From Bacteroidota bacterium (GTDB lineage Bacteria > Bacteroidota > Bacteroidia > UKL13-3): DNA of 57,912 nucleotides. The translations under genes and the position numbers were made by a program. The notes under the pieces were generated by a model. The model searched no databases, was not told the DNA's origin, and saw only the letters and a list, made by a program, of their open reading frames with translations. The stretch spans positions 1 to 57,912 of the forward strand of contig CANNQU010000012.1 of assembly GCA_947507965.1 (NCBI GenBank), written 5' to 3'. Positions within the stretch are counted from its first letter, which is position 1; each line of letters opens with the position of its first letter. Positions 27,212 to 35,400 of the stretch are shown here, piece after piece.

Positions 27212-27907
27212 TTATTTTTTTTGTATCGTTTTTTGTTCAATTCTTTTTTCATAATCTACCCCTTGAAAGATGCGATGCACATAGATGCCAGGGGTATGAA
27301 TTTGATTCGGGTCCAATTCACCGGCAGGCACTAATTCTTCTACCTCGGCAATCGTTATTTTTCCGGCCATTGCCATCAGTGGGTTCATATTACGTGCCGT
27401 GGCTTTGAAAATAAGGTTACCTTGGGTATCGCCTCTCCATGCTTTCACGATGGCGTAATCGGCATCGAAGGCATATTCCATCAGATAATCTTTCCCATTA
27501 AAATTGCGTACCTCTTTTCCAATGGCTACTTCGGTGCCTACTCCGGCAGGGGTATAAATTACCGGCATGCCATAGCCGGAAGCCATGCAGCGAGTAGCTA
27601 GTGTGCCTTGTGGAATAAGTTCTACCTCCAGCTCACCACTTAAAAGTTGTCGTTCGAATTCTGCATTTTCACCTACATACGATGAGATCATTTTTTTTAC
27701 TTGTTTGGTTTGTAGCATTAAACCAATTCCAAAGTCGTCGACACCGGCATTATTGCTTATGCAAGTTAAGTTTTTTGTGCCTTGTTTTACCAATGCTTTT
27801 ATGCAATTTTCGGGGATGCCACATAGCCCAAATCCTCCCAGCATAATGGTGGCTCCATCTTGAATGTCATGGATGGCTTGCGCCGCATTTTCAACTACTT
27901 TGTTCAT
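27212..27907 (-). CDS. scoA: 3-oxoacid CoA-transferase subunit A
   Basis: Transfers CoA from succinyl-CoA to acetoacetate or related 3-oxoacids, as a heteromer with subunit B. The 231 residues show the subunit A features: GATIMLGGFGLCGIPENCI near the start, the NNAGVDDFGIGLML segment, GELEVELIPQGTLATR, and the closing KITIAEVEELVPAGELDPNQIHTPGIYV. The stop is 3' to a glycosyltransferase gene in the same direction with a gap of 11 bases. No subunit B gene, which usually follows directly, is in the window: the next gene downstream is the peptidase. Confidence 0.92.
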   Translation of the reverse strand: MNKVVENAAQAIHDIQDGATIMLGGFGLCGIPENCIKALVKQGTKNLTCISNNAGVDDFGIGLMLQTKQVKKMISSYVGENAEFERQLLSGELEVELIPQGTLATRCMASGYGMPVIYTPAGVGTEVAIGKEVRNFNGKDYLMEYAFDADYAIVKAWRGDTQGNLIFKATARNMNPLMAMAGKITIAEVEELVPAGELDPNQIHTPGIYVHRIFQGVDYEKRIEQKTIQKK

Positions 27908-27918
27908 GTCGTGTCGTG

Positions 27919-29058
27919 TTAATCCAATAATCTGTTAATTATTTCAAGTATTTTTAAGCGTAGCAAATGTATGATTCCTCGGTCAGGATAAAAATAGTAA
28001 TGTAATTTTAAGAGGCGTTTTTGTTTCTGAAAATAATTCTCATCAACCAATTGCACTTCTGAAATCATTAAATCATTTCCTCTCAAATGATGCGTCACAT
28101 TTAATTCGGGTGGCATTAAATCGAGTGCATAGCCCTCAATGCTTTTCATGCAATGCCTGGAGGTAAGAATGTATTTTGTTTTTATTTTGGAAAGATTTCG
28201 TATTCCCAAAATGTCGCAGGTGATTTCATCTTGTTCAAACCCTGAGATTCTCACGGCTTCACCGTAGGCATCGTAAACGGCCTTGCTTCTTTCCAATAGA
28301 ATAAAGTGATAGGATTCTTGCACACCTTGTTGCATCACGCTTTGAAACGCATGTCGATAAGTTTTTTTATTCACATGTACACCCATCTCACCGAAATTTG
28401 TGGTTAGTGAAACATGAGGATATACCCAATATTTGCATTCGTGAATCAAAAAGGTATTGAACTGCTTTTCCCATATCTCATCACTCCAGTTTTCGTATCG
28501 TATGGGTAAATCAACGTTGACTTTTGACTTCTTAAAAGCCTTAAAATTATGCCATTGCTGCTTCGTAATAAGTAATCCACGGGAGCATGCCTTCTGATAG
28601 AAGTATCCGGCAGATCCATCCTGGTTTTTTAGAAATGGATAATCACATACTTCGTTTCGCTCATAGTTATACAAGCTTATTCCGGCAATATGTTCGTCAT
28701 TTCGATAAAAATTATAGGCATTAACAGCATAATGGAAGATCGATGGCGACACCATCAAGTCATCTTCTAAAACCAATACCGCTTCAATGTTTTCCGATTG
28801 CTCCATCGCCCATAAATTATGTTTATCGGGGCCTAACGGTTTTTCATGTAAAATTACTTTGATATGGAAATGTTGGGTGAAAAAGTTCTTGCTGAAATGG
28901 ATTACTTCATCGGCAGCCCCATAATCCAAACTTATAATTAGTTGGAAGGGCTCTCTCTTTTCGGTTGCGATGGCAGCATCCAATAGGCTAATCAGCAAAC
29001 GCTGCAAACTATATAAACGCCGGTATCCTAAAATAATAATGGTAAATGGGTATGCCAT
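27919..29058 (-). CDS. Glycosyltransferase (GT-A fold, GNT-I-like)
   Basis: A 379-residue protein whose N-terminal half has the GT-A layout. FTIIILGYRRLYSLQRLLISL is the first strand and nucleotide-binding helix, LIISLDYG the second strand, and AVLVLEDDLMVSPSIF contains the DxD-type metal motif EDD near residue 97. The GPDKHNLWAMEQ segment is common in GNT-I-like and GT2 family members. The C-terminal half is unassigned. No transmembrane helix is present, so it is probably cytoplasmic and acts on surface glycans. It overlaps no gene but is only 11 bases upstream of scoA, possibly cotranscribed. Confidence 0.75.
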   Translation of the reverse strand: MAYPFTIIILGYRRLYSLQRLLISLLDAAIATEKREPFQLIISLDYGAADEVIHFSKNFFTQHFHIKVILHEKPLGPDKHNLWAMEQSENIEAVLVLEDDLMVSPSIFHYAVNAYNFYRNDEHIAGISLYNYERNEVCDYPFLKNQDGSAGYFYQKACSRGLLITKQQWHNFKAFKKSKVNVDLPIRYENWSDEIWEKQFNTFLIHECKYWVYPHVSLTTNFGEMGVHVNKKTYRHAFQSVMQQGVQESYHFILLERSKAVYDAYGEAVRISGFEQDEITCDILGIRNLSKIKTKYILTSRHCMKSIEGYALDLMPPELNVTHHLRGNDLMISEVQLVDENYFQKQKRLLKLHYYFYPDRGIIHLLRLKILEIINRLLD

Positions 29059-29081
29059 GGGTTAAACTCGGTTTCAACTTT

Positions 29082-29099
29082 AAAATGAGGCCTCATTTT
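29082..29099. promoter_or_regulatory. Perfect 18-bp palindrome between divergent genes
   Basis: AAAATGAGG followed directly by its complement CCTCATTTT lies in the 90-base gap between the glycosyltransferase (minus) and the 2TM protein (plus). A -7-like TATCTTTG for the plus gene lies at 29114-29121. The position suggests an operator, but no regulator gene is adjacent. Confidence 0.35.
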
Positions 29100-29148
29100 C
29101 TCGCTATTTTTTCTATCTTTGTTTTGCAAATTAAACAAATTTACCTTC

Positions 29149-29415
29149 ATGGAAGAGAAAGATGAAAACCTTTGGCGGATAGCTCAGAAAAGAGCAAAAT
29201 TCAAGAAACATTTGGCCGTGTACTTCGTGATGAATGCATTTTTCTGGTGTATTTGGTATTTAACGAATGCCGATCACGACGCAAGTCCTTTTCCATGGCC
29301 TGTATGGCCGTTATTAGGATGGGGCTTGGGAGTGGTGTTGCAATATTTCGAAGCATACCATACCGATTTAGGCTGGAGTGCGGAGAAAGAATACGATAAG
29401 CTAAAGAATAAGTAG
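29149..29415 (+). CDS. 2TM-domain membrane protein
   Basis: The frame opens at 29119, but MEEKDENLW at 29149 is the better start: it follows a -7-like TATCTTTG by 28 bases and matches the usual beginning of the family. The 88 residues contain a basic RIAQKRAKFKKHL stretch, two membrane helices (HLAVYFVMNAFFWCIWYL and WPVWPLLGWGLGVVLQYF) and a charged tail. This is the 2TM-domain pattern, found alone or attached to histidine kinases in Bacteroidota. The role is unknown. The next gene starts 5 bases after the stop. Confidence 0.75.
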   Translation: MEEKDENLWRIAQKRAKFKKHLAVYFVMNAFFWCIWYLTNADHDASPFPWPVWPLLGWGLGVVLQYFEAYHTDLGWSAEKEYDKLKNK

Positions 29416-29420
29416 TATTG

Positions 29421-29804
29421 ATGGCTTTGCCCAGATTTTTTAGCGTGGAGGAATATATTGACTATTTTCCTTTGCACGCTGTGGTATTGCAAAAACTTCG
29501 TCAACGTATTGTAAGTATAAGCCCTAAAATAGTAGAGCGTATTCGATATAACGGTCCGTTTTATGATTATTATGGCATGTTTTTGTTTCTTGCCGTTCAA
29601 AAAAACAAGGTTGTCATGGGTTTTGTCGATGGATACTTAATGAGCGATGAGGCTGCCGCTTTTGCGCCTTTCAATCAAAAATACATACGGCATTTAAGCT
29701 TTAAAACAGGTCACGAGATTCATGATGATATCCTTGTTCAATATCTTCATGAAGCGATGCTATTGAAGGAGATGAAACAAGTGAGCCTCAAGTTAAGGAA
29801 GTAA
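29421..29804 (+). CDS. DUF1801-like protein
   Basis: A 127-residue protein; ATG at 29421 was preferred over the TTG one codon earlier. It has the layout of DUF1801/YdhG-like proteins: SVEEYIDYFPLHAVVLQKLRQRIVSISPKIVERIRYNGPFY (helix, then a strand around the substrate-like cleft), then MFLFLAVQKNKVVMGFVDG and a helical C-terminus. Function is not established for the family. It sits 5 bases after the 2TM gene, in one operon. Confidence 0.55.
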   Translation: MALPRFFSVEEYIDYFPLHAVVLQKLRQRIVSISPKIVERIRYNGPFYDYYGMFLFLAVQKNKVVMGFVDGYLMSDEAAAFAPFNQKYIRHLSFKTGHEIHDDILVQYLHEAMLLKEMKQVSLKLRK

Positions 29805-29881
29805 ACATCAATCTATATCATCATTCGAATCTTTGAAATTTACTTTTTAAAATATTAATTAGTATTCATTAATTTCGCTCC

Positions 29882-30769
29882 ATGATTAATATTACAGTAA
29901 TCGGCAGTGGTACCATGGGTAATGGTATCGCCCATGTATTTGCCCAAAACAATTTCAAGGTAACCGTTGTCGATGTAAAAATGGAGGCCTTGGAAAAAGC
30001 CAAAATCACCATTTCGAAAAATTTAGACCGGCAAGTTGCCAAAGGAGCTATCGACGAAGCGGTGAAGACCAATACATTGAGCAACCTCACCTTTATCGAC
30101 AATTTAACGGATGGCGCAAAAAATGCAGATTTGGTTATTGAAGCGGCTACCGAAAATGTGAATATTAAACTGGAAATCTTTAAAACATTAGATTCCATTT
30201 GCAAGCCGGAATGCATTTTGGCAAGTAATACCTCTTCCATTCCCATAACCAAAATAGGCTCTGTAACAAACCGTCCCGACAAGGTCATTGGAATGCATTT
30301 TATGAACCCGGTGCCGGTAATGAAACTGGTAGAAATTATTAAAGGTTTTAAAACCAGTGATGAAGTGGCCGATACCATTGTAGCCTTATCTAAGCAAATT
30401 GGGAAAGTTCCTGCAGTGGCCATCGATATGCCCGGATTTATTGCCAATCGTATTTTGATGCCGATGATTAATGAAGCCATCGAAACCTTGTTTCAAGGTA
30501 TTGGAGGTGTGGTGGAAATTGACACGGTGATGAAATTAGGTATGGCACATCCGATGGGACCGCTTCAACTGGCCGATTTTATTGGATTGGATGTTTGTCT
30601 TGCCATTTGCAATGTGCTTTACGAAGGCTTTGGTAATCCTAAATATGCGCCGTGCCCTTTATTGGTAAATATGGTAACCAGCGGAAGCCTAGGGGTAAAA
30701 AGTGGTTCAGGGTTTTATGATTATAGCGGTGGCGTAAAAGAGTTGGTTGTAGCCTCTCAATTCAAATAA
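29882..30769 (+). CDS. 3-hydroxybutyryl-CoA / 3-hydroxyacyl-CoA dehydrogenase
   Basis: Oxidises (S)-3-hydroxyacyl-CoA with NAD, or runs in reverse, in fatty-acid or butyrate metabolism. The 295 residues match the single-domain family. The Rossmann start INITVIGSGTMGNGIAHVFA (GxGxMG) is followed by VIEAATEN, ILASNTSSIPI, IGMHFMNPVPVMKLVEII (catalytic His of HFMNP) and GFIANRILMPMINEAI, then the C-terminal dimerisation domain with DFIGLDVCLAI. The ATG is preceded by a 77-base gap and the next gene begins 19 bases after the stop. Confidence 0.95.
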   Translation: MINITVIGSGTMGNGIAHVFAQNNFKVTVVDVKMEALEKAKITISKNLDRQVAKGAIDEAVKTNTLSNLTFIDNLTDGAKNADLVIEAATENVNIKLEIFKTLDSICKPECILASNTSSIPITKIGSVTNRPDKVIGMHFMNPVPVMKLVEIIKGFKTSDEVADTIVALSKQIGKVPAVAIDMPGFIANRILMPMINEAIETLFQGIGGVVEIDTVMKLGMAHPMGPLQLADFIGLDVCLAICNVLYEGFGNPKYAPCPLLVNMVTSGSLGVKSGSGFYDYSGGVKELVVASQFK

Positions 30770-30788
30770 ATTAAGAACGAAATCGAAG

Positions 30789-31370
30789 ATGAACGATAAA
30801 ATAAAAAATATTATTTCTGCCTCTATTGCAGTAAAACAAGCGTTTTTGAATGATGCGAAATTAGTTGCCGAATTACGCCTTATTGCTGAGGCGATGGTAA
30901 CGTGTTTGAAGGCAGGCCATAAAGTATTATGGTGTGGTAATGGTGGCAGTGCCGCTGATGCTCAGCATTTGGCTGCCGAGCTGTCGGGTCGTTTTTATAC
31001 CGATAGAGCGCCTTTGTATTCGGAGGCTTTACATGTGAACTCTTCTTTTGTAACGGCTGTAGCTAATGATTATAGTTACGACGTGGTTTATAGTCGTATG
31101 GTGCAAGGTTGTGGTAGAGCAGGCGATATTATCGTAGGGATATCTACTTCGGGCAACTCTAAAAATGTAATCCGTGCCCTGGAGGTAGCACGCGAAAAGA
31201 AGATGATTACCATTGGCTTTACGGGTAGCCATGGAGGAACAATGAAGGATCTCTGCGATTTTCTGATCAATATCCCTAGTAATGATACGCCACGCATACA
31301 AGAGAGTCATATTTTAGCCGGTCATATTGTATGCCAGTTGGTAGAAGAAGCGATGTTTAATTCCTTGTAA
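30789..31370 (+). CDS. gmhA: Phosphoheptose (sedoheptulose 7-phosphate) isomerase
   Basis: Converts sedoheptulose 7-phosphate to glycero-manno-heptose 7-phosphate, the first step of ADP-heptose synthesis for lipopolysaccharide core. The 193-residue SIS-domain protein shows WCGNGGSAADAQHLAAELSGRF, ISTSGNSKNVI and the closing ESHILAGHIVCQLVEEAMF with the catalytic histidine region. Length is standard. The product is cytoplasmic. It follows the hydroxyacyl-CoA dehydrogenase by 19 bases, an arrangement without obvious pathway link. Other heptose genes are not nearby. Confidence 0.92.
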   Translation: MNDKIKNIISASIAVKQAFLNDAKLVAELRLIAEAMVTCLKAGHKVLWCGNGGSAADAQHLAAELSGRFYTDRAPLYSEALHVNSSFVTAVANDYSYDVVYSRMVQGCGRAGDIIVGISTSGNSKNVIRALEVAREKKMITIGFTGSHGGTMKDLCDFLINIPSNDTPRIQESHILAGHIVCQLVEEAMFNSL

Positions 31371-31390
31371 TACGTTTGTTTTTTAATTTC

Positions 31391-31507
31391 ATGTCAAAAA
31401 GTAGTAAATACACTATATCCTATGGTATTCCCACGTTACGTTTATCGATTGACACCCATCGCCTAGAGCCACCGGAAGCATTCATTTTAGAATGTTTCTA
31501 TGGTTAA
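31391..31507 (+). CDS. Possible 38-codon small ORF
   Basis: An ATG-to-TAA frame in the 182-base gap after gmhA encodes 38 residues beginning MSKSSKYTISYGIP and ending ECFYG. There is no recognised family and no strong ribosome-binding site. It ends 15 bases before a -7 box for the next gene. It may be chance. Confidence 0.2.
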   Translation: MSKSSKYTISYGIPTLRLSIDTHRLEPPEAFILECFYG

Positions 31508-31521
31508 ATCCTATTTTTTTT

Positions 31522-31529
31522 TATATTTG
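31522..31529 (+). promoter_or_regulatory. Probable -7 box
   Basis: TATATTTG matches TAnnTTTG exactly and is 23 bases before the ATG of the membrane protein at 31553. The -33 region lacks a clean TTTG at the usual spacing. Confidence 0.45.
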
Positions 31530-31552
31530 CCCTGAAATTAAATATTTAAATA

Positions 31553-31861
31553 ATGTCAAACCACGATCACCACGAGTCAAAGATGAATGAATCAGAAAAA
31601 TTTGTTCCGCTTTCGGATAATAACAACAATTTATCGAAGTGGAAATTCGTGCCCCTTATTTTATCGTTAGCTCTTATTCTTATTGCCCTGGTTTCGGCAA
31701 TTTCTAAAGTGGGGTATCTTAATAATGAAGAGCAGGTGCATTGGAAACACACCAATCACGCAACGTCTAAGGATAGTCATGAAAACAAATATTATAAAGA
31801 AACGGAATCGTCAGGCACGGAGATGAAAGCAAAAGAAGGAGAGCCATGCGAAACCAAGTGA
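31553..31861 (+). CDS. Single-pass membrane protein, unknown
   Basis: A 102-residue protein with a histidine/aspartate-rich start (MSNHDHHESK), a single hydrophobic helix near 33-51 (VPLILSLALILIALVSAIS) and a hydrophilic, lysine/glutamate-rich tail ending in a lone cysteine. No family was recognised. It is probably an inner-membrane protein with an outward or inward soluble tail; topology is not resolved. It is followed by a terminator and then YraN. Confidence 0.6.
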   Translation: MSNHDHHESKMNESEKFVPLSDNNNNLSKWKFVPLILSLALILIALVSAISKVGYLNNEEQVHWKHTNHATSKDSHENKYYKETESSGTEMKAKEGEPCETK

Positions 31862-31905
31862 AATGACGCACCCGATACATCTCCAAGGTAAGCCTCAAAA
31901 ATATC

Positions 31906-31936
31906 AAACCCTTCCGTAGTGGATGGGTTTTTCTTT
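31906..31936 (+). terminator. Rho-independent terminator ahead of the yraN start
   Basis: AAACCC-TTCC (31906-31915) pairs with GGA-GGGTTT (31921-31930) with small bulges, then TTCTTTT. It ends immediately before the yraN ATG at 31938, so that start must be reached by read-through or from a start inside the hairpin region. Confidence 0.65.
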
Positions 31937-31937
31937 T

Positions 31938-32288
31938 ATGCCTAAAATTAAAAATACCGAACGAGGGAAGGCTGGAGAAGCATTGGCAGAAGCCTACTTG
32001 AAGGAGCAAGGGCTTACCATCTTAGATAAGAACTTTCGTGCCAAGCGTGCTGAAATTGATCTCGTCGCTACCGACAACAAGGAACTAATAATTGTTGAAG
32101 TGAAATTACGACAGAATAATCGATTCGGTTTTCCAGAGGAGTTTGTTTCAACGCAAAAAGAAAAACTTTTGAAGCTCGCAGGATACACCTATAAGGAAAT
32201 CAACCATATTCACATGTCGTTGCGTTTTGACGTGATTGCTATTAGCATTGATGAGAAGGAGATTATTCATTATAAAGATGCCTTTTAA
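31938..32288 (+). CDS. YraN/UPF0102 family protein
   Basis: A predicted nuclease-fold protein of the UPF0102 family. The frame opens at 31923, but MPKIKNTERGKAGEALAEAYL at 31938 fits the family start and avoids the terminator stem, giving 116 residues. Conserved features are GEALAEAYLKEQGLTILDKNFRAKRAEIDLVATD, with the glutamate of the E-x-D motif, then LIIVEVKLRQ and the lysine-containing strand. This is the PD-(D/E)XK-like core. The biological role of YraN proteins is not settled. It is a single gene before a large adhesin. Confidence 0.88.
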   Translation: MPKIKNTERGKAGEALAEAYLKEQGLTILDKNFRAKRAEIDLVATDNKELIIVEVKLRQNNRFGFPEEFVSTQKEKLLKLAGYTYKEINHIHMSLRFDVIAISIDEKEIIHYKDAF

Positions 32289-32498
32289 TGGATTCATTTG
32301 AAGTAAGAAGGTAAGCGCCAAGCGATGCGTCATCAGGTGCTTCCAAAAGCCGTTAAAAGGCTTGACGTCGACGATGATTTGGGGTTAGTCCATGGCGTAT
32401 TTCCGAAATTCACATGCAACCGTCATGTCATTTTAAAGTCTAAATTTTGCATTGCCAGTTTTTTTTATCAAATTGCATAAATTACAATTGACCTAACC

Positions 32499-35400
32499 AT
32501 GAAAAAATTTTTACTTCTTCTTTTTTTTAGCATTTCCATCCTCACCGCACAGTCGCAAGTGTATTGCACTCCTAGCTACACAGGATATGGTTATGATCAA
32601 CCCAATCCGCCCAATCCGCCGATCCACTTTACTTCGGCCACCTCATTTACTCATATTTACAAAGTTCAATATGGAGATATAAATTTCACAAATTTACAGC
32701 CTACATGGTATAATACCATTCCAGCCTATCAAAATCAAACCGGTACACCGGCGGTGCCTACCAGTTGTGTGCGTGGGTTCTCCTATCCGTTAAGTATTCA
32801 GCTGGGAAATGGAGCCAATCAGCAAACCTTAAGTGTTTGGATTGATTTCAATGGGAATAAAACCTTTGAGCCATCCGAGCGAATCATCTTCCAAAACGAC
32901 CCTGCCAACGCCGGAACGCATATTGTAACCGCCGTCGTAAGCATCCCAGTGAATGCTGCTTTAGGTATCATACGTATGCGCTGCGCTACCAAGTTTGGGG
33001 TTAGTGCCACCCTAGATCCTTGCGTGAATAATGATCCACTGACGCCCAATGGCGGAAACAACTGGTCGCAGCAATTTGTTGATTTTGCGATGAATGTGGT
33101 AGCCGGTCAACCACAGATATTTCAGTCGGCCACCACCACCCAAACTATTTATGACGATGTAACCAAAGGCAGCACCAATAATCAAATTATTGGTATCGAG
33201 GTGGTTACCAATAGCAACGGATCGCTCAATCCATTAACGGTTGGTGATATAAATTTTAGTGCCATTGGTACTACCAATCCCAATGAAATTACCAAAGCCA
33301 GGTTGTTTTATACCGGGCTTAAGCCAACCTTTGATACCACGGCTTCGGTAGGGAGTACGATTACGAATATATCGGGTTCATTTTCGATCAATCCATCACA
33401 GCTGTTGTTCCCTGGAAAAAACTATTTTTGGTTGAGTTACGACGTAAGCAGTTCGGCTGTTTTGGCGAATAAAATGGATGCACGATGCAATTATGTTACG
33501 GTTGCCAATGTTCAGCGGGTGCCTACCATTGTAAGTCCTACGGGCAACCGACAGGTGGGCTATTGCATTAGCAAAGGCACACAAAGTTTTTATGTTTATA
33601 TCAATAGTGTACGAATGCATACGCTGAATAATTTCTCCTATTACAATACGGTGGGTTATGATAATTACCTGTATCTGCTCGATACCATTACCAAAAGTAG
33701 TTCTTCAGTGGCTAAAGATTCTGTTTATCTCATCATCGGAAATGGTGTTAATAGTGCAAATTATGCTGCGTGGATTGATTTTAATCGAGATGGATTTTTT
33801 GATAATGTTACCGAGTTGATTGTATTGGATACCATTCAACGATCGGTAGGTAATTCATTATTAGCTGAGAAAAAACATGTCTTCAATATCCCGGTCAATG
33901 CGGTATGCGGAAAGACGAGAATGCGAATATCTACTCAGAGTGCCACGTTTCCGGGTGCATGCACCAACCCTACGTTGATCGGCGAAGTCGAGGATTACAG
34001 TATCATGATAAAGGAAAACGGACAACCGGTAGCCGACTTTAAAGGCTCTACCATTTGCAACGGCGATTCCACGGTGTTTACGGATCAGAGTTTTGTTTTT
34101 GGCTCCAGTTCATTAACGAACTGGTTATGGGACTTTGGCGATATAGCATCCGGAAGTAATAATACGTCAACACTTCAATTCCCAAAACACAAGTTCAGTG
34201 CCTCCGGGGTTTTCAATGCTAAACTTACCGTTACCTCATCCTCGGCAGGCGCTCCTACCTCGGTAGTAACGAAAGCAGTAGAAGTAGAAAAGCCATCTGC
34301 TCACTATAGTTTGAGTAGCACCTCCATCAATATTCCAATTCAGTTCTCTGATGCTAGTACCGGAGGAACAATGGTACAATGGGCTTGGAATTTTGGTGAT
34401 ATCGCTTCCGGTGCCAATAACACATCGAATTTGCAAAACCCAATGCATACTTTTGCCAGTGCCGCAGTATATAATGTGCGGTTAATTGTTACCAGTAGCG
34501 CCGGTTGTAAGGATACCATCATGAATCCGGTGCTTATTCAATTAGCCGTTCCCATCGCCGGGTTTACAAGCAATTCATTTGGTCCTTATGTGGGTGCGCC
34601 TACTAATTTAATCGATGTTACCATTAATAATCCAACCTCTTGGCTATGGCTTTTTTCTCCTAATAGCGTGAGTTTTATGTATGGTACTTCCGCTAGTTCT
34701 CAAAATCCGATCGTGGGCTTCAACGCACTCGGTACCTATAGTGTAAAACTTATCGTGTGTAATGTTTCGGGGTGCGATAGCATAACAAAAACCTTTACGA
34801 CTAAAAACTACAGTAAGCCTGCCGCTTTATTTACGGCTTCGCCTACCTTTGTAAGGGTTGGTCAAATTGTTTCGTATCTTGATTTAAGTACCAACGACCC
34901 CACCAACTGGCTCTGGAATTTTGGCGATAATATAACCTCTACGATACAATATCCACAGCATTTCTATAATACAGCCGATACGTTTACCGTGAAGTTAACG
35001 GTAAGTAATCCGGCGGGCATTGATAGCGCAAAAATCAATCAATACATTATTGTTACCGATGGATTTTCGATGTGCGATAATACTGCCGTTTCTACCAACT
35101 TTAAGAGTGGTGTAATAATGGATAGCGGTGCCGGTTCAGGTAACTACGGCGATAATGAATCTTGTGGTTTCTTAATTAAGCCTGCCTGCAGTGGCACCAT
35201 CAAATTCAAGTTTCAAAAACTACGCATGGCGGCCAACGATTTTGTTCGAGTTTATGATGGCGATAATGATAGTACAGGTATTCCATTACATACCGGTAAT
35301 GGATTTACTGGTACCACCGTGCCCGATACCTTATACGCTGCAAGTGGCTCTTTGTTTATTCGAATGCAAACGAATAATGTAAGCAACGACAGTGGATTTG

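Noticed and set aside
29869-30480. 203-residue minus-strand ORF opposite the 3-hydroxyacyl-CoA dehydrogenase
   Set aside because: The plus-strand protein has full family motifs; the antisense frame has none.
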